DNA from: Hypomyces perniciosus
Lineage: Eukaryota > Ascomycota > Sordariomycetes > Hypocreales > Hypocreaceae
Length of the DNA: 64,000 bases
Direction: 5' to 3'
NCBI GenBank assembly: GCA_008477525.1
Contig: SPDT01000013.1
Location: 1,949,554-2,013,553 of the forward strand
The translations under genes were made by a program, and so were the position numbers. Below are positions 45,025-59,331 of this stretch, piece by piece. The stretch's first letter is position 1. Every line of letters begins with the position of its first letter. The notes under the pieces were generated by a model. It made no database searches. It saw only the letters and a program-made list of their open reading frames with translations, and was not told where the DNA came from.

Positions 45025-46407
45025 ATTAATAATAAATATATATATTAAATTTAATAAATTAAATTTATATTAAATAATTTATAGTAAATAAAGTTATATA
45101 ATAAACTTAAAAGTTATTGAAAATATATTAATAAATATAATATTGATATTATTGAAAGGTTTATTACGTATATTCAGGTTAAAGTAATATTATTGAATAT
45201 AAATAGAAATTATGATTTATATATAATTAATATATTATAGGCTAGGCTATAGTTCCTAGAATTACAATTATATTAAACCTAGAAATATAACTAAAATGAA
45301 ATTAACTGCCTAATTAAAAAACTAGCTTAGCTATAACTATATATATAACTATAAAATATATATTTAGCTAATATAAAGCTTCTTTTCTTTAACTATAAAC
45401 AAATAATATAAAGGTACTTTAACTATATACTTTCTATTTAAACTATACCTACGATATATTTATAGCTTAGCTATTACTTAATTAGTAAATAATAAAACCT
45501 TTATTATAATAAAGTAGTAAGCTTTAAAGACTAAGCCTTTAAAGATAAAAATATATAGTTATAATAAAGTAAACTATCCTGCCTTTATAAAAATAAAGAA
45601 CTATATTAATAAAGAAGCTAGACTTAATAATATTAATAATTTAAAGGCTAAATAGCTAAGAAAACAAAATATTATTACTCTTATAACCTAAATGGAAACC
45701 TATATAGGCCTTAACTATAAAGCTTATATTAACCTTTATAATAAAGTTTATATTAACTTTTTCAATTAAAAGGAAACTACTTTTTACTTTATTTACGTGT
45801 TTAAAAAATATAAACAGTATATTATATAAGTATAAAATATATATAAAAAGTATATTACATAAGTATACAATATATATAAAAAGTTTAAATTTAATAAAAG
45901 TTTTATAATATTAATACAAATTAATAATGATATATTAACTTTTATTTAAATAATATATTTAAATAAATAATTGTTACCTTTTATATTTAAAAAAAAATAT
46001 AAACACATATAATTTAATAGTATTTCTAATATACATAAACTATATTTATAAAAATTAAAGGCTTTAAACTTAAACTATATAAAAGCTATATACTTTTAAA
46101 TAAAAAAAAACCTTACTTTTATTTTTCCTTCCCTACTTTAAATAAAAACTCTTTAAAGTAGGCAGTAATAATTAAATTAATTAAATCAAGATTATCTTTT
46201 TTAAAGGAGCATTATCTTTAAAATTATAATTCCGCTTAATAATAATAGACTAGCCATTTATTTATAGTAAATAGTTTATTAAGATTTACAATATTACTAT
46301 TTATATAAAGTAATTAAAGCTAGATTAATAGAGTTTAAAAGCTATTATATTAAACTACTCTTAATAGAAGAAATATAATAAGCCTAAACTATATTACACT
46401 TGAAAGG
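45025..46407. other. RIP-like AT-rich DNA, unidentified
   Basis: 1.4 kb, very AT-rich, presumably the original continuation of the DNA at 10918. On the plus strand about 45540-45800 reads a broken but coding-like frame (PAFIKIKNYINKEARLNNIN, then METYIGLNYKAYINLYNK). The DNA may derive from a gene or DNA transposon. I recognise no family. Confidence 0.35.
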
Positions 46408-46517
46408 TATTAAAAAAAGAGGGCTAAAAGTAAGGATTTTAATATAATTCAATACCCTTCCTATTTTCACTAGACCTAGATTTAGTCCTAATACTAGAAT
46501 TAAGTTTTAAAGGAACT
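46408..46517 (+). mobile_element. Fragment of a third Z LTR
   Basis: First 110 bp of the Z LTR (TATTAAAAAAAGAGGGCTAA...AAAGGAACT), cut by the Copia LTR starting at 46518. The remainder was not found on the right of that Copia fragment, so a deletion or rearrangement must have followed. Confidence 0.7.
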
Positions 46518-49500
46518 TGTAATAGAGTGCAGTATAGCTATATAAAGTATAAAGAGAGAATAAATAAAGCTTGATTTTATAAAAGAAAATATACTAAAAT
46601 AGCTTCGCTATATATATATATAGCTAATATAAAGAAAAAGCTATATATAGGCGCTGTAAGTATCTATATAGTCTAATATATTGCTTATATAATATATATA
46701 TTAGCTTATATCTACTTTATAAGCAAATGAAAGGTCTTCAACGTTAATAAACAGTAATGCCTTAGCCTATTTAACCTAATATACCCCTTAGTTAATAACG
46801 TTATTTTTAATATTTTATTAACTGCTATTTTAATTTATTTATAATATTATAATTAACTGACTGTATTTTTAAAGCTTTTCGTATTGAATTAAATGCTCTT
46901 TTATTATAAATATATATTAATATTTTATTAGAAAAGTAAAAGGAATATAAATACAATAATTATTATTGATTTATAATAATAGGAAGTTAAATAATATAGC
47001 TTTTTAAGTAAATAAATTAATTTTAAATAGTTAAAAATAAATATATTAACTGCCTTTAGCTTTATTCTGTACTTTTCTTTTAAATTATTAATATTATTAT
47101 TATTAATATTAATAATAATATAGCTTTTACTATAAATACTATACTTTTAATTAATTGTCTTTTTTTTATATATTTATTAGCTAATAGTAAAATCGCAAAA
47201 AATAAAAATTTATTAATAAAGTATAATTATAGTTACCCTTTAAAAATAGCTTATTATAGTATTAATCGCTTAGCTAGCTAAGTAGTTATACCCCTTTCTC
47301 CTCCTTTTATATTTTTAATACCTTTACCTACTCCTGCCTTAGCCTTTACCTTTATTATTACTATTACTATTTTAATAGCTGCCTTTATAACTGCTTTTAC
47401 TACTGCTTTTACTGCTTTTACTACCATATTATTATCCCCTTTTTATAAAGGTATTTCAAGTTAATAATTATTGAAAAAAAAAGGTTTTTTTAATATATTT
47501 TTATTATCTACTTTAAATAATATATTATTTACTTTAATAAAAACTATTAATATACTTTTTAATAAACTCTTTTTATTTAATTATATTATTTTATTTAATT
47601 ATATTATTTTATTTAATTATATATTTTATAATTATTTAATATTTATATGACTTATATATTAGGTTTTTTAAGAAATAAATAAAAGTAATAATAAAGTAAA
47701 TACTTTATTTTTTATTTATATATTTATAAATTTATATAATTAAATAATAATTTAATATAAAAAAGTATAAAGCTTTTAATTTCATTTCTTGACAGAAAAG
47801 GATTTAATATACTTTAAATAAAAAGCTGCTTTAAATAGTAATAATAATAATGCTTTTTATATATAAATATATAAAAGGTAAAAAGCTTTTAGAAAATAAT
47901 TATTATAGTAATCAAATATACCTGTTATAATATAGAGTACATAGGCTAAAATTAATTAGCCTTTTATATTTTTATATTTTGTAATTTAGTAATTATATAT
48001 TTATTACATTTAATAGTACTTTACAGTATTTAAAGTATTATTATGAAAGGCCTTTAATAAATTGATTAATAAATATAAAGGTAATAAAAAAATAGAAAAT
48101 TATAAATAATTTTTTAAATATCTTTATTAAAGCTATATATTTAAGGTATTTACATAGAATAAGTAAATATTAATTTATATACGTTTTTTAATTATAAAGT
48201 ATATAATTAATTACTATAATTAATATTTTAATTTATAATAAAATTAAATTTTATTTTTAAAAGAAATAATATAAACCTATTACTTTTGTGATTATTTAAA
48301 TAAAAGTAAATAGTTTAACTTTGATTATAAAAATATTAATAATACTTGAATATATTATATTGTATAAAATAAACCTTAAAAATAATATAATAAAATACTT
48401 TTAAAATAATCTTTAAATATTTCTATTATTAATAAAAAATATTATGTAAAGTAATTAAAATCTATATTTCTTTTTACTTTTTATATTAAAAGCTACAAAA
48501 TATTATATATATAAATAATAAATTAATTAATTAACGACATTAAAATCCTTTTTATTTAAATTAATTACAAACTATAATAAAATTAAAGTATTATATATTA
48601 TATTAAGCTTTATTATAATAATTATATAAAGTATTAATTTTTCCTTTTTTTATATATTTCAATAATTACTTTTAAACTTTATAATATACTTTTTTAAAGC
48701 TAGATAATAAATATTAAAATTATAAAGAGCATTATTATTATACTAATATATAAGTAAAATATTATTTATATAAAATATAATAAAAATCATTTAAGCTTTA
48801 TTATAAAAGGAATAAAGCTTTTTAAAGTTTAAAATTAACCTTTATTATTTTAAAGTTAAAAATAGTTTATTAAATTACAGTTTTAATAAATCTTTTAATT
48901 TATATAAAGTTTTAAAAAAGCTTTAAATAAATATGTAATTATTTAAAACATTTAAATAGTTTAAATATAACTAATCTTAAATTTTTATTTTTTAAAGTAT
49001 TAATTGTTTTTTTTTAATATTATATTACTTTAACTTAAAGTTAAATGTTACTATAAAAATAATATATATATAAAGCAAAATATTATTAATATAACTATAT
49101 ATACTTCTTATAACAAAATATTTTTATAAATCTTAATAAATTATAAAATAAACTTTATAACAATTTAAATTTATAGTTTAATAGAATTTATCAATATAAA
49201 TTAAATATATAAATAATAGCTTTATATTTACTTTTAAATATTATATCTTTTATTAAATCCCTTTTATATATAAAAAATCAATTTTATTATATACAATTTA
49301 TTTAAATTTACTTTTAAATAAATATTTTATAAGCTTTGTTAGTTTTTTAGTAGTTTTATTAAATCCTTTTAATAAATAAATAATTTATTAACAATTATAC
49401 TTTTTTAAAAAGAAAATTTATAATTTATTACTATATTAAATATAATAAATATTATTTTTATAATTTTTAAATTATGATTTATGAACTTCTATTAATTAAA

Positions 49501-49519
49501 TAATAAGTAATATAATATT
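46518..49519 (-). mobile_element. Copia fragment E, minus strand, 3' part only
   Basis: LTR at 46518-46781 (TGTAATAGAGTGCAGTATAG...TTTAACCTAATA), followed on the plus strand by TACCCCTTAG, the reverse of the polypurine tract. It is thus the 3' end of a minus-strand element of the same family as D-A. The Ala-rich interval remnant is at 47300-47450, pol C terminus and RNase H at about 47900-48600, RT up to 49519. It ends at a Z LTR; the 5' half is missing. More AT-rich than D-A and B-C, so probably older. Confidence 0.75.
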
Positions 49520-50100
49520 TGTTAAAAAGGAGGGCTAAAAAGCAAGGATTTCAGTGTAGTTGGGTAACCTTCCTATTCCGGCTAGACCCGGAATTAGGCC
49601 CGATGCTAGGACCGAGTCCCTGGAGGAACTTCGGTGTAAGTCAGGAAATTTCTATTATCTTCAATGATAACAATTAAGCTAGGACCAGCTACCCCGCCTA
49701 CCCTAGACTCAATATAATAGCTATAATGGCTATTGTGAAAAATCTGACCAAAATGGTTTCATGTTTATATAGCTGTGAGTCGATTTGGCCGATTTCCTAT
49801 ATAAATGAATTTTACAGAAAATAAAAATGCGGCCATAAACCTAATTCTGCCGCCGCACGCCTATTATTAAGTTAAAGGACTATTATAGAAAATAAAGCAT
49901 TGTTTTCTAATCACTTCTATAAATAGCTGCATATATACTAGATATTCTATAGCTTTTCAGCTATTAGATTAGTTATAATTTAATTGTTTATTTATTATTA
50001 ACCCAACTAGACTTTCAGTTATTTCCTTATTGCTATATTATATACAGCTTCTTAAAAGCTATATATAAATAAAGTTTAGTATAACTTTATTATTTTAATA
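49520..50100 (+). mobile_element. Z LTR, 581 bp, best-preserved copy
   Basis: TGTTAAAAAGGAGGGCTAAA...ACTTTATTATTTTAATA. It keeps GC-rich blocks (CCGGCTAGACCCGGAATTAG, CTGCCGCCGCACGCC) that are converted to TA in 44493-45024. It directly precedes a tRNA primer site, so it acts as a 5' LTR of a plus-strand Copia-type element. It interrupts Copia fragment E next to ATATT (49515-49519). No matching right duplication was found. Confidence 0.8.
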
Positions 50101-50115
50101 GGTTATAAGCCTGGG
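50101..50115 (+). other. Primer binding site of the Z element
   Basis: GGTTATAAGCCTGGG abuts the Z LTR and is complementary to the initiator tRNA-Met anticodon arm except for RIP-type changes. This assigns the Z family to Copia-type half-tRNA priming. Confidence 0.7.
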
Positions 50116-50489
50116 AGAGTTTTCCTTAGGTCTCTATTAGTGGATTTTTCTAGTGGTTATAGCACTTCCCTTAGCGCTATTATAGCACTTATAGCGGGTT
50201 TTTATAGTGCTTATCCTAATACTTATATTAATACTTTTTAGGATTTTTTAGCTACTAAAGCTATTCCTAGGCTTTTACTATAAATACTATTACAGTTACA
50301 GTAATACTACTTATATTACTATTTCTATATACTATATAGTATATTCTTTATTTCGATAAGATATAGGTTTAATGTTAGCAGTATAAGTTAACCTATTAAG
50401 GCTTTTAATAGCCTTATTTCCTTAATTAAAGATAATAGCTCTCCCTAACAGTAAAGGGATTTATTTATTTAGGTGCAGAATATAGAATA
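50116..50489 (+). other. Leader / start of gag of the Z element
   Basis: Less AT-rich than its surroundings, with short repeats such as AGCACTTCCCTTAGCGCTAT and GCACTTATAGCGGG (50159-50206). No protein is recognisable. It ends where sequence homologous to Gypsy X begins, near 50490. Confidence 0.4.
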
Positions 50490-53400
50490 AAAGCTTTAGG
50501 CATAAAATTTAGCTGCTACTAGCCAATAAATTAAAAGATTAAATAAAAGTAATAAAGAAAGTAATAAAGGAATTTAAAGGAATAAAGGAATAAAGGAATA
50601 AAAGAGAAAATCTTAAAAGAAAATATAAAAGTATAAGCGGATTAAAACTAATATTATATATAAAAGAAAAGGGTATAAAAAATCTATCTAGTAAATAATA
50701 CCCTGTTTAACAGTACTATTTTTATTAAAAGTTTTTATTAAAAATAAAACAAGTAAAATAAAGTTAAAGATAATTTAGACTTTAATACCCCTTTCACTAA
50801 ATATATTACGTTAAAGTTCTTATTAATTCAATCGAGGTTAAGACTTATACTAGACCACTTAACTGTAATTTTAAAAATAATGAAAGGGAAATTGATAGTA
50901 TAAAAAACTATAATCTTAACGCAAATCTTAAAAAACAAAGAAATAATGGTTTCCTAAAACTTTATAAAATATAGAAAGCTAAACTTTAAAATCGCTTTAC
51001 TATAAACTATTTATATAGTAAAGTATAATATTTAGCAGATCAGTAATATTTTAATCTTTAAAGGTATAGAGAAGAAAGTAATTAACCTACTATAAATATA
51101 TATTAAAAAAGGTCTTTTAAAGGAAAGCTATAGGCTATAGAAAAACCCATTTTCTTTTAATATAAAAGAAAAATAATAGCCTTTACTTTATTAACTTTAT
51201 TCTATAAATAAACAAAATAACAATTAAAGATACTTTTATTCCTTTAAATGCAAATTAATTTAATAAAGACTTTATAAGTTATATAATACTATTATTATTA
51301 AACCTTCTTTTAAGCTATATTTAAATCACTTTTAATAAAAAAAAGCTAAAATATAACTATATTTATAAGCTTTATTAGCCTTTTAAAATACTATACTCTT
51401 TTTATAGGCGCTATAAACTTAATAGTATAATTCTAATATATTATTTATTAAATACTATTTAATTTTATATTTACAGTTTCTTAATTATTTTTAAATAATA
51501 TTGCAGTATAAAGTTTAAAGTTTATATATAGTAGTAAAAAAGTAATACTTAAAGTTTAATACTATATCTTAAAATATCTTTAAAGTCTAGATAAAACCTT
51601 TATAAATATTAAACTATTAGGATATATAATTTTAGCAGTAGGATTAATCTTTTAAAAATTTACTAAATTAATAGGGTATTTATATATAATAAAGGGGTAT
51701 TAACTAGCTATAAATAAAATTATTAAAATTAAGAAATAAAAAACCTATAAAACTATTAATAGAGTTTAATCTGTTTTTAATTTAATTAGCTATTATAAAT
51801 GCTAGATTAAATATTTTATATAGGTTATTAAGCCTTTAATAACTTTAAAGAAAGATGGCTTTGAAAGGTAAATTAAAAAATAGCAGTAAACTATAAATAA
51901 ACTTGAAGAGCTTATTGCTTCCGCTTTAATATTAATAATATTACATATAGGTAAAGGATATAAAGAGGTAATATTTATAGTCTATATTAATATAATAGGC
52001 TAAGGGGCTGTTTTAATATAAATTATAAAAAGGAAAAGGCGATTAATTTAATATAAAAGTAGGTATTAGCTTTTATTAAAAATAAAATATAACGCTATAA
52101 AAAAGGCATATAAAGCTTTACTTTCAGCCTTTCAACGGCTATATATTTATATTATAGACTTTTATTTCTACTAGAAATAAATATTAAAGTAGTTATTAAT
52201 TAAATAAATAATAGAATTAATAATATCTTTAATAGATATATAACTTAATAAATTAATTACATCCTTTTCTTTTAACTTTACTGTTAAATATATCTTAAAA
52301 AAAGAAAATATTATAGGAGACACTTTATCCTGTAGATTAATAACTGCTATAAATAAAGTTAAAGCTAAAGACAAAGGTATTTTAAAGATTTTATAAATAT
52401 ATACTTAAATATAATTTTATTTATACTATTAAAGGAGGAGTATAGCGAGGAGTTTTAATAAATTATACAATACCTTTAAATAATATAGAGACAATTTAAT
52501 CTTTTAACTGCAGACTTTTAGTAATTTAAAAATAAAGTAAAAAGGTTTATTATTAAAGACAAGAAATTATAAGTAAAACTAATAAAATATTGCCGCTAGC
52601 TTACATTCATCTTTAACAGCTTAACTATAAAGAAAACAGCTATTTAGCAGTATTATATAGAAACAGGCTATAAAGGCTAAAAGTAACTTTCTAGTTTTTA
52701 AAGGAAAAATACTAATAGCCGCAAATATAAAATAGTATATATAAAGCAATTATACTATACACTTAATAGTAAGGCTTTAATGTATATTAACATAAAAAGC
52801 TAACTATTATAATAAACTAACTAAACCTATAGAGAAAGTGTATTTTAATATTTAATATATTTTAAATAAGTATAAATATATTTATTTATTTAAAGAAAAA
52901 GATAACTTTTATAGATAAATAAAAGTAAAACCTATACCTAAGTTATTATTAATAGTAATAATAAGATTTATATTAAAATATATATATTAATTTAATATAA
53001 TAATTTCAGCTATTATAAATAAAGGACTGGAAATAAAAACAGAAATTTAAATATATTAATTAATTTAAAAGTAAAAGTTATTAAAATATTAATATACAAT
53101 TTTAAGGTTAATGCTATAATAAAGGTTAGTTATTAAGGTTAAATATTAACATTAATAAAAATAGCTAGGCTTAATAAAAAGTAATTCTAGAACTTAAATA
53201 AAGCGATTATAACTGATAGGTATATAGTAAAAAGCTTAATAAAATACTTTATATTTTACTTATTATTTAACTAAAAACTAATTTTTCCTTGAAAATAAAA
53301 CTATTTACTTAATAGTTAACTAACTAAAATAAAGTCTATATTATAAAAGATTAATTGATAATATATATTTATATACTAGAAAAAAAGGAAAATATTAAAA

Positions 53401-55835
53401 TAGCTTCAAAGAAAATAATTATATTTCGATAAATATGAACTAAAAGGATAAATATTAATAATTAATATTTACTGCAAAAAGTAACTAAACTACTTTTCTT
53501 TAGCGACTTTATTTTACTTTATAATATAAAATATTAAAGGGACTTTTTAAAAAATATAGAATTAAAGATATATTAGCTAAGCCTCTTTAAAATTAAGTTT
53601 TAAGTGGGTCTAATAAAAGTATATAAACTAAAGACAATAAATAAAGTCCTATTTAATAAGATTTACCTAAATAAATATTTAAAGAAATATATAAAAAATA
53701 GATTTAATTAATAGGCAGTTAAAAATAATAAAGAGGCTTTTATAAATAAAAGTTTAGAGGCAGATAAAAGTTTATTTAAAAATAAAGCAGTTAATAAAGC
53801 AATAATTAAAGTTATTAATAATTAAAAGCTTAAAGAGCTTTATAGTAACTGTTTAACGGCTAAAAGAATATATAGTTAATAGGACTAAATAGTCTAGTTA
53901 AAAACCAGGGTATATAGTTGCAAGTTAAAAGAAAAAGAGATATTTTAATTAAAATATAGTCTTTTATAATACTTTAAAGTAGCTATTCTTAAAATAAGCT
54001 AAATAAATTAAGATAATTACCTTTATATAAAATATATATAAATAAAGATAAATAGTAGTATTTTGAAAAATAACTGTTAAGTGTTATTTGTAAAGGGGAG
54101 GAGATAGTTAATACTTAAAGTTTACTGCTCTGCTTATAAGAATTTACTTAAATATACTATAAAAAGGAAAATTATAAAATTAAATAATTTATTAATTACT
54201 TTTGTTTATTAACTGCTTATTTTTTAATAGCAGAAGTTAAAATAAACTTTTAAATTTACTAAATCGCTTAATTCTTTACCTTTTTATTTTTTTTTGAAAT
54301 AAAGAAAATCTATTATAAAGTAATGGGCTATTAAAAGATTAAAATAACTAAAGATTACCAGTTTAATAAAAGTAAATATTGAATCTTTTTTAAAAAAAGT
54401 AGTAGCTATACTTTAATTACTTTATTAAAGCTAATAATTAAAAAGATTTTACGAAATATAAAAAAAGGCCTTAAACTAAAGACAATTTAAATAATCCCTT
54501 TATTAAAAACCTAAAATAAAGATATATAGTTATGAAAAGGGAATAAAATATATTCTTTAATAGCTGTAATAGTAATAAAGTAAATCTAAAAATACCCTGA
54601 ATAAAGCTAGAAATTATACTATTTATAAAATAATATAAATAAAGCCTTAATCTACTGTATCTACTTGAAAAAGGTATAAAAAGACTATGTATAAATATAT
54701 AAAATCTTTGCTAAAATATAAATAAATTTAAAAAGCTTTCCTTTAATAGTATATATAATATTTGAAAAGTATAACTAAAAGCCTTTAAAAGTATAGCGCT
54801 AAAAGTATTTATAAAAGGTATAACCTTTTATAAATAATAATAAAAATAAAGACAATATAAATAAAAGGGAAAAAGTAATTTTTAAAGAAATTAATAAATT
54901 AAATTAACTAATATAAATATTACCTATAATTTAAACAGTAAAATACTCTTAAATTTAAATAAAGTTAAAATAAAGATATCGATTAAATAATACTTGGTTA
55001 TTAAAGCTTTATTTAAAGTAAATAGCTAAATAGGGAGATAAAGCTAGGTTTAACCTTTTTAAAATAAACAAATCTTATTAAAAGTTTTCTTGCCTATAAT
55101 AGGTATATTAATAAAGTTAGCTATATTAAGTAATTAATAATAGGCTTTTGTACTAGGATCTTGTATAATGAAATAATAGCTACAAAAGGATTAAAAGGAA
55201 AGTAAAAATAAAAAATAAATAAAAATAAATAAAAATTATAAAGGCTATTTTAACAAAAGCAGTAATTTATATATAATAAAAAAACCACCCTTATATAGTA
55301 AACTATATACCTATACCTATAAAAAAATAAAAGAAATATTATATTTTACCTCTTTCTTTTCTTTACCTACTTAAATATCATTCTATTTCATTATAATTAA
55401 AGTATTACCTTTACTTTAAATTCTACTTTAGAATTATTTAACTATACCCTTTTTCCTCCTTTACTATAATACCCTATTTAACGAAAAACCTTTACTCTTT
55501 TACTTTATTTTTCTAGCTTATAAAAAAAAACTAAAAACTTTACTCCCCTATTATATTAGCTAAATATCCTTAAACTAGACTATAAACTTTTTAAAGCTAA
55601 ATAAATAAAGTCTTACTATTAGTTCTATTATAAGTTAATATAGCTATTAACTACTATAAACCTATTTATAATTTAATTAGTATATTAATAGCTATTTGTA
55701 ACTATTTAGTAAAATAATAAGTACTTAAATTATATTTACTATAATAATTGTATATTAATGCTTAACTTTAAAGTAAATAAATAAAGCTTTTATATTAAAA
55801 ATAGCTATAATGTCTTATATAACCTTTCCTATAAA
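50490..55835 (+). mobile_element. Gypsy X-family fragment, plus strand, without LTRs
   Basis: Aligns in reverse complement with about 39240-33870 of element X: protease/RT linker, reverse transcriptase at about 51170-51900, RNase H and integrase beyond. Neither end has an X LTR. Homology starts and stops within element sequence, next to Copia-like sequence on both sides. It is thus a truncated or recombined piece. It is strongly AT-biased with stops in all frames; the minus-strand frame at 52171-52374 is antisense chance. Confidence 0.7.
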
Positions 55836-58800
55836 GAATAAATATTAATAGAGTATTTAGATTTAAGGGTAAAGGTATTAACCAGTATTAGGATAATATT
55901 TAAGAGCTTTATTAATATAGATAAACCTACTTTAATGCCTATTAGACTTTCAATACCCTGCAAGACTTTTAAGAAAGACCTAGAAACCGCATAAAATAAA
56001 AGCTAAAAGTATACTTTTATAAGTGCTTGATTCCTAGAAATAATATATAAAGAAGTAAAGGATTAACTAATATAGGAAATTAATAAAGATAGTTTTTTAT
56101 AGCTGAAAGATAAGTAAAACTAGCAGGAATATAATACTTAAGATATAACAGAATTATTAAATAGATTTACTATTATAGATAAATAGGTTAAAGAGATAAT
56201 TCTATTAATAAGTAAAGCTATATAAAGGGGTAAGGAACGTTTATAATAGTGTAAAAGTATAAAACTATATAGAGATACTTTTATAAAAGTAAATAATTAC
56301 TATTTTTTTAAAAAGGAGAAAAGAAAAATAACGTAAAGTACTTAAAGTGGAATATATTTAATAATAGTAAGTTTCTTTAGGATAATAAATATGTATTTGC
56401 TGTAAAATTAATAGAGTATACTAAATAATACTGAAAAAAGGCCTTTAAATGGTTTTTATAGTATTTACTATAGCTTATAACTAAAAATCTGCTTAAAGGC
56501 TTAGCGCGGCTTTATTAAAGCTAGTAGTATATTTAAAAAATTTAATCAAACTATTAAATAGTTAGAGAAAGCTTAAAAACTATTTATTAAAGGATTAGTT
56601 TTTAAAGCTATATAAAAGGAGATTAACATACTATATAAATAAAGTATTTAAAAAGAGATTAAATAATTAGTAGCGCACTTAAGACCTTTACCTATTAAGT
56701 AAGTATTTATATATAAGTTTAATAAAAAAAGGGAAGTTAAAAACGCTATAAAGTATACCTTATAGTATAGGGTAATTTACAAGAACGCTTATAATAAAGA
56801 GTATATATACTGCAATGCTTATAGCGCGCTCTTTTTATATAATAATAGCTTTAGCAGCTAGATTTAATTTAAAGATAAAGTATTTAAATATAGAATACTT
56901 TCTTTAATACAATTAACCACAAAGGAATAAAGATTAAAGGTATACTTAAAGGAGCTATACCTTTTCTTTATACCTAATAGGAAGATTTTTTTAATCTTTT
57001 ATATTACTAATATTTTAATTATATATTATAAAGATAATAAAATATTAGCAATTAAATTTATAATTAGCTGAAAAGGAAAATATAAATTAACTGGTAATAG
57101 AGATATAAAGTAGTTCTTAAGAATTAATATTATTTGAAATTGCAAGGAGTATAAAATATACCTTTTATATAAAAAGTATTTTAAAAAGATAGTATAATGC
57201 TTTAGCTTAGCTGCGGGAAAGTAGTTTAACTATCTTTATTTGAATAATTAAGTATAAAAGGAATACTAGCCAGGCCATAGTTAAGGAAGTTAAAAGCTAT
57301 TAAAAGAAAATAACATCTATACTTTATACTGCAGTTATATTTTAGCCTAATATTGCTTTTACAGTATTAATACTGTAAAAATTCTTAAATAACTTAAATA
57401 AAAAGTATTATTAAATAGTTAATTAATTAAGCTGCTATTTGTATATATAGCGGTATTTATATAATAGTATAAAGGGCGCAGTAAAATAAAAGTTTAAACT
57501 GCAGTAAAATAATGCTTTTTCGCTAATAATAAAGAAATATAAAAGTCTTTATAAAGCTATTTACAACTCTATATAAAGGATTTATTTTATAGAATACTAT
57601 ATGCTAAAATATAATAACTACCTTTATAATAAAGGCAGAATTGTTACTTTAAAGTAAATAATAAAAGAGATTATAGGTCTTTAATGTTTATTCTATAAAG
57701 TAAAAATTTAACTAAGAAAGATATAGAATATAAACTATAATAATTAATAGACTATTACTTTTATAATTAGTAAAAGAAGTTAAATTAATATTTAACTGCG
57801 CTATATGATATTAAATATATATAACTATATTAAAGATATTAATATAGTTTATTTAAAATTACCTATCTCCCTATAAATTAATGCCTATTAATAGGCTTAT
57901 TAAAATCATACTTTAATAATGCTTTAAGCATTTTAAAGTATTATTAAATTTAGCGGATTGTAAGTATAGTTAAAGAGGAGAGGTAATTATAAAAAGGATA
58001 AGCAGTTAAAAATCTAATAAGATTAAAGGGCAACAATATTCATTAATATTTTAGCTACTATTTATTCTAACTTAATAAAAAGTTACTTATAGTTTTCTAT
58101 ACTGCCTAAGCGTATACAGTATTATTAAGGCTGTTTAAGGCTATATTAGAGGCATTAGCGCTATTTACACTATTTATATAAATAAAGTTAAGCTCTTTTA
58201 ATACTTTAAATTATAGGCGCAGGGTTTACTTATACTTTTTAATTATCTGCTTAATGAATTAATAAAAAAGAGTAGTTAATTATATATTAAAAGGCTTATT
58301 AAAGCTTTACTATTATTAATAGCGAGGGCTAATGAATAGGCTAATAAAGCTAATATAAGATAACTATATAGTATTAGTTTTATAATTTAAATAATTAAAT
58401 AAAATAAAATAAATATACTATAGGATATAATAATAATTGCCTACTTTACAAGTAAAATACTATTTTAAGCAACTAGCGCTATTACTATACTAGGCAAGAT
58501 TGCCTTTTCTAGTAATTACTGACTATAAGCAGTTTTATAGATAGGCGACCAGCGCTTTAGAGCGGGAGGGAAGAGTAAAAGGAGCAGCTGCAGTACTAGC
58601 GTTATAGGTTTTTTAAAAGTAGTAGCTGCAGTCGCGCTTTTTGGCGGATTATGGCTATATTAGATGAAGTTAGTGACCTAGATTATTAGATAAATGCTTT
58701 ATTTAAACGATTTATAAGCAGTATATAAGCCATTTTTAATAATATTAATAATAATAATAATAGTAATAATAATTATAGAGGAAAGAAGTAGTAAAGAGGA

Positions 58801-59072
58801 GGAATTATTTACGTTTTTATAAAAGGAGCTTTAAAAGTATTATTTAAGATATAAACAGTTATTTATAATACTACTATTACTATTATTTTTACATAAATAT
58901 TAATATTAAAGTTAGTTTTCCTTTATTATCTAATTCTATTTATAGTGCAGTATAAGCAGCTAACCTAGTAATATAGGTATAGAGGAGCTTTAAAGGGACG
59001 TTTAATCCTATAATAACTAAGTATTTTAATATCTTGCAGTTAAAGAAGGGTTATAATAGCTTCTTTAATTAG
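55836..59072 (+). mobile_element. Second Copia type, plus strand, internally shortened
   Basis: Plus-strand reading at about 56760-57200 gives Copia reverse-transcriptase blocks: YKFNKKREVKNAIKYTLQ with a VYKN segment, then NILIIYYKDNKILAIKF, and KYKLTGNRDIK then FLRINII. The stretch between the early blocks and the catalytic region is too short. The ALYGLRxSPxLW block is not found, so a deletion is likely. RNase H-like sequence follows to about 57950. A GC-richer block with repeated GCAGCTGCAG lies at 58560-58660, and TTAATTAGGGGGGTA (59058-59072) resembles the Copia polypurine tract. It may be the body of the Z element. Confidence 0.55.
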
Positions 59073-59234
59073 GGGGGTAAATAATATAAAAAGTATAAGG
59101 ATAAAGTGTATATAGCGTTATTAGTTAAATGCTTTATTATATAATTACAGGGGTTATGCAATGCGTATATAGCAGGGCCATTAAGGTATATACTTTTATA
59201 CAATTCAAGACATAATCTTATACTTTAATGCAAG

Positions 59235-59331
59235 GTACTTGTAGCTATATAGAACTTATATCTCCTTTATAAGCGGATAAAAGCTCGTTAGCGCTAATAA
59301 ATAATAAGGCCCTAGCTTACTTAAGCTAATA
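59235..59331 (-). repeat. Partial Copia LTR (D-A/B-C family), minus orientation
   Basis: Minus strand starts TATTAGCTTAAGTAAGCTAG and follows the first 100 bp of the 266-bp LTR family (GCGCTAACGAGCTTTTATCC block). The remaining part to the left is unrecognisable. It abuts Copia fragment G. Confidence 0.6.

Noticed and set aside
52171..52374. 67-codon minus-strand frame
   Set aside because: It is antisense to the plus-strand Gypsy X-family pol fragment, AT-rich with no motif.
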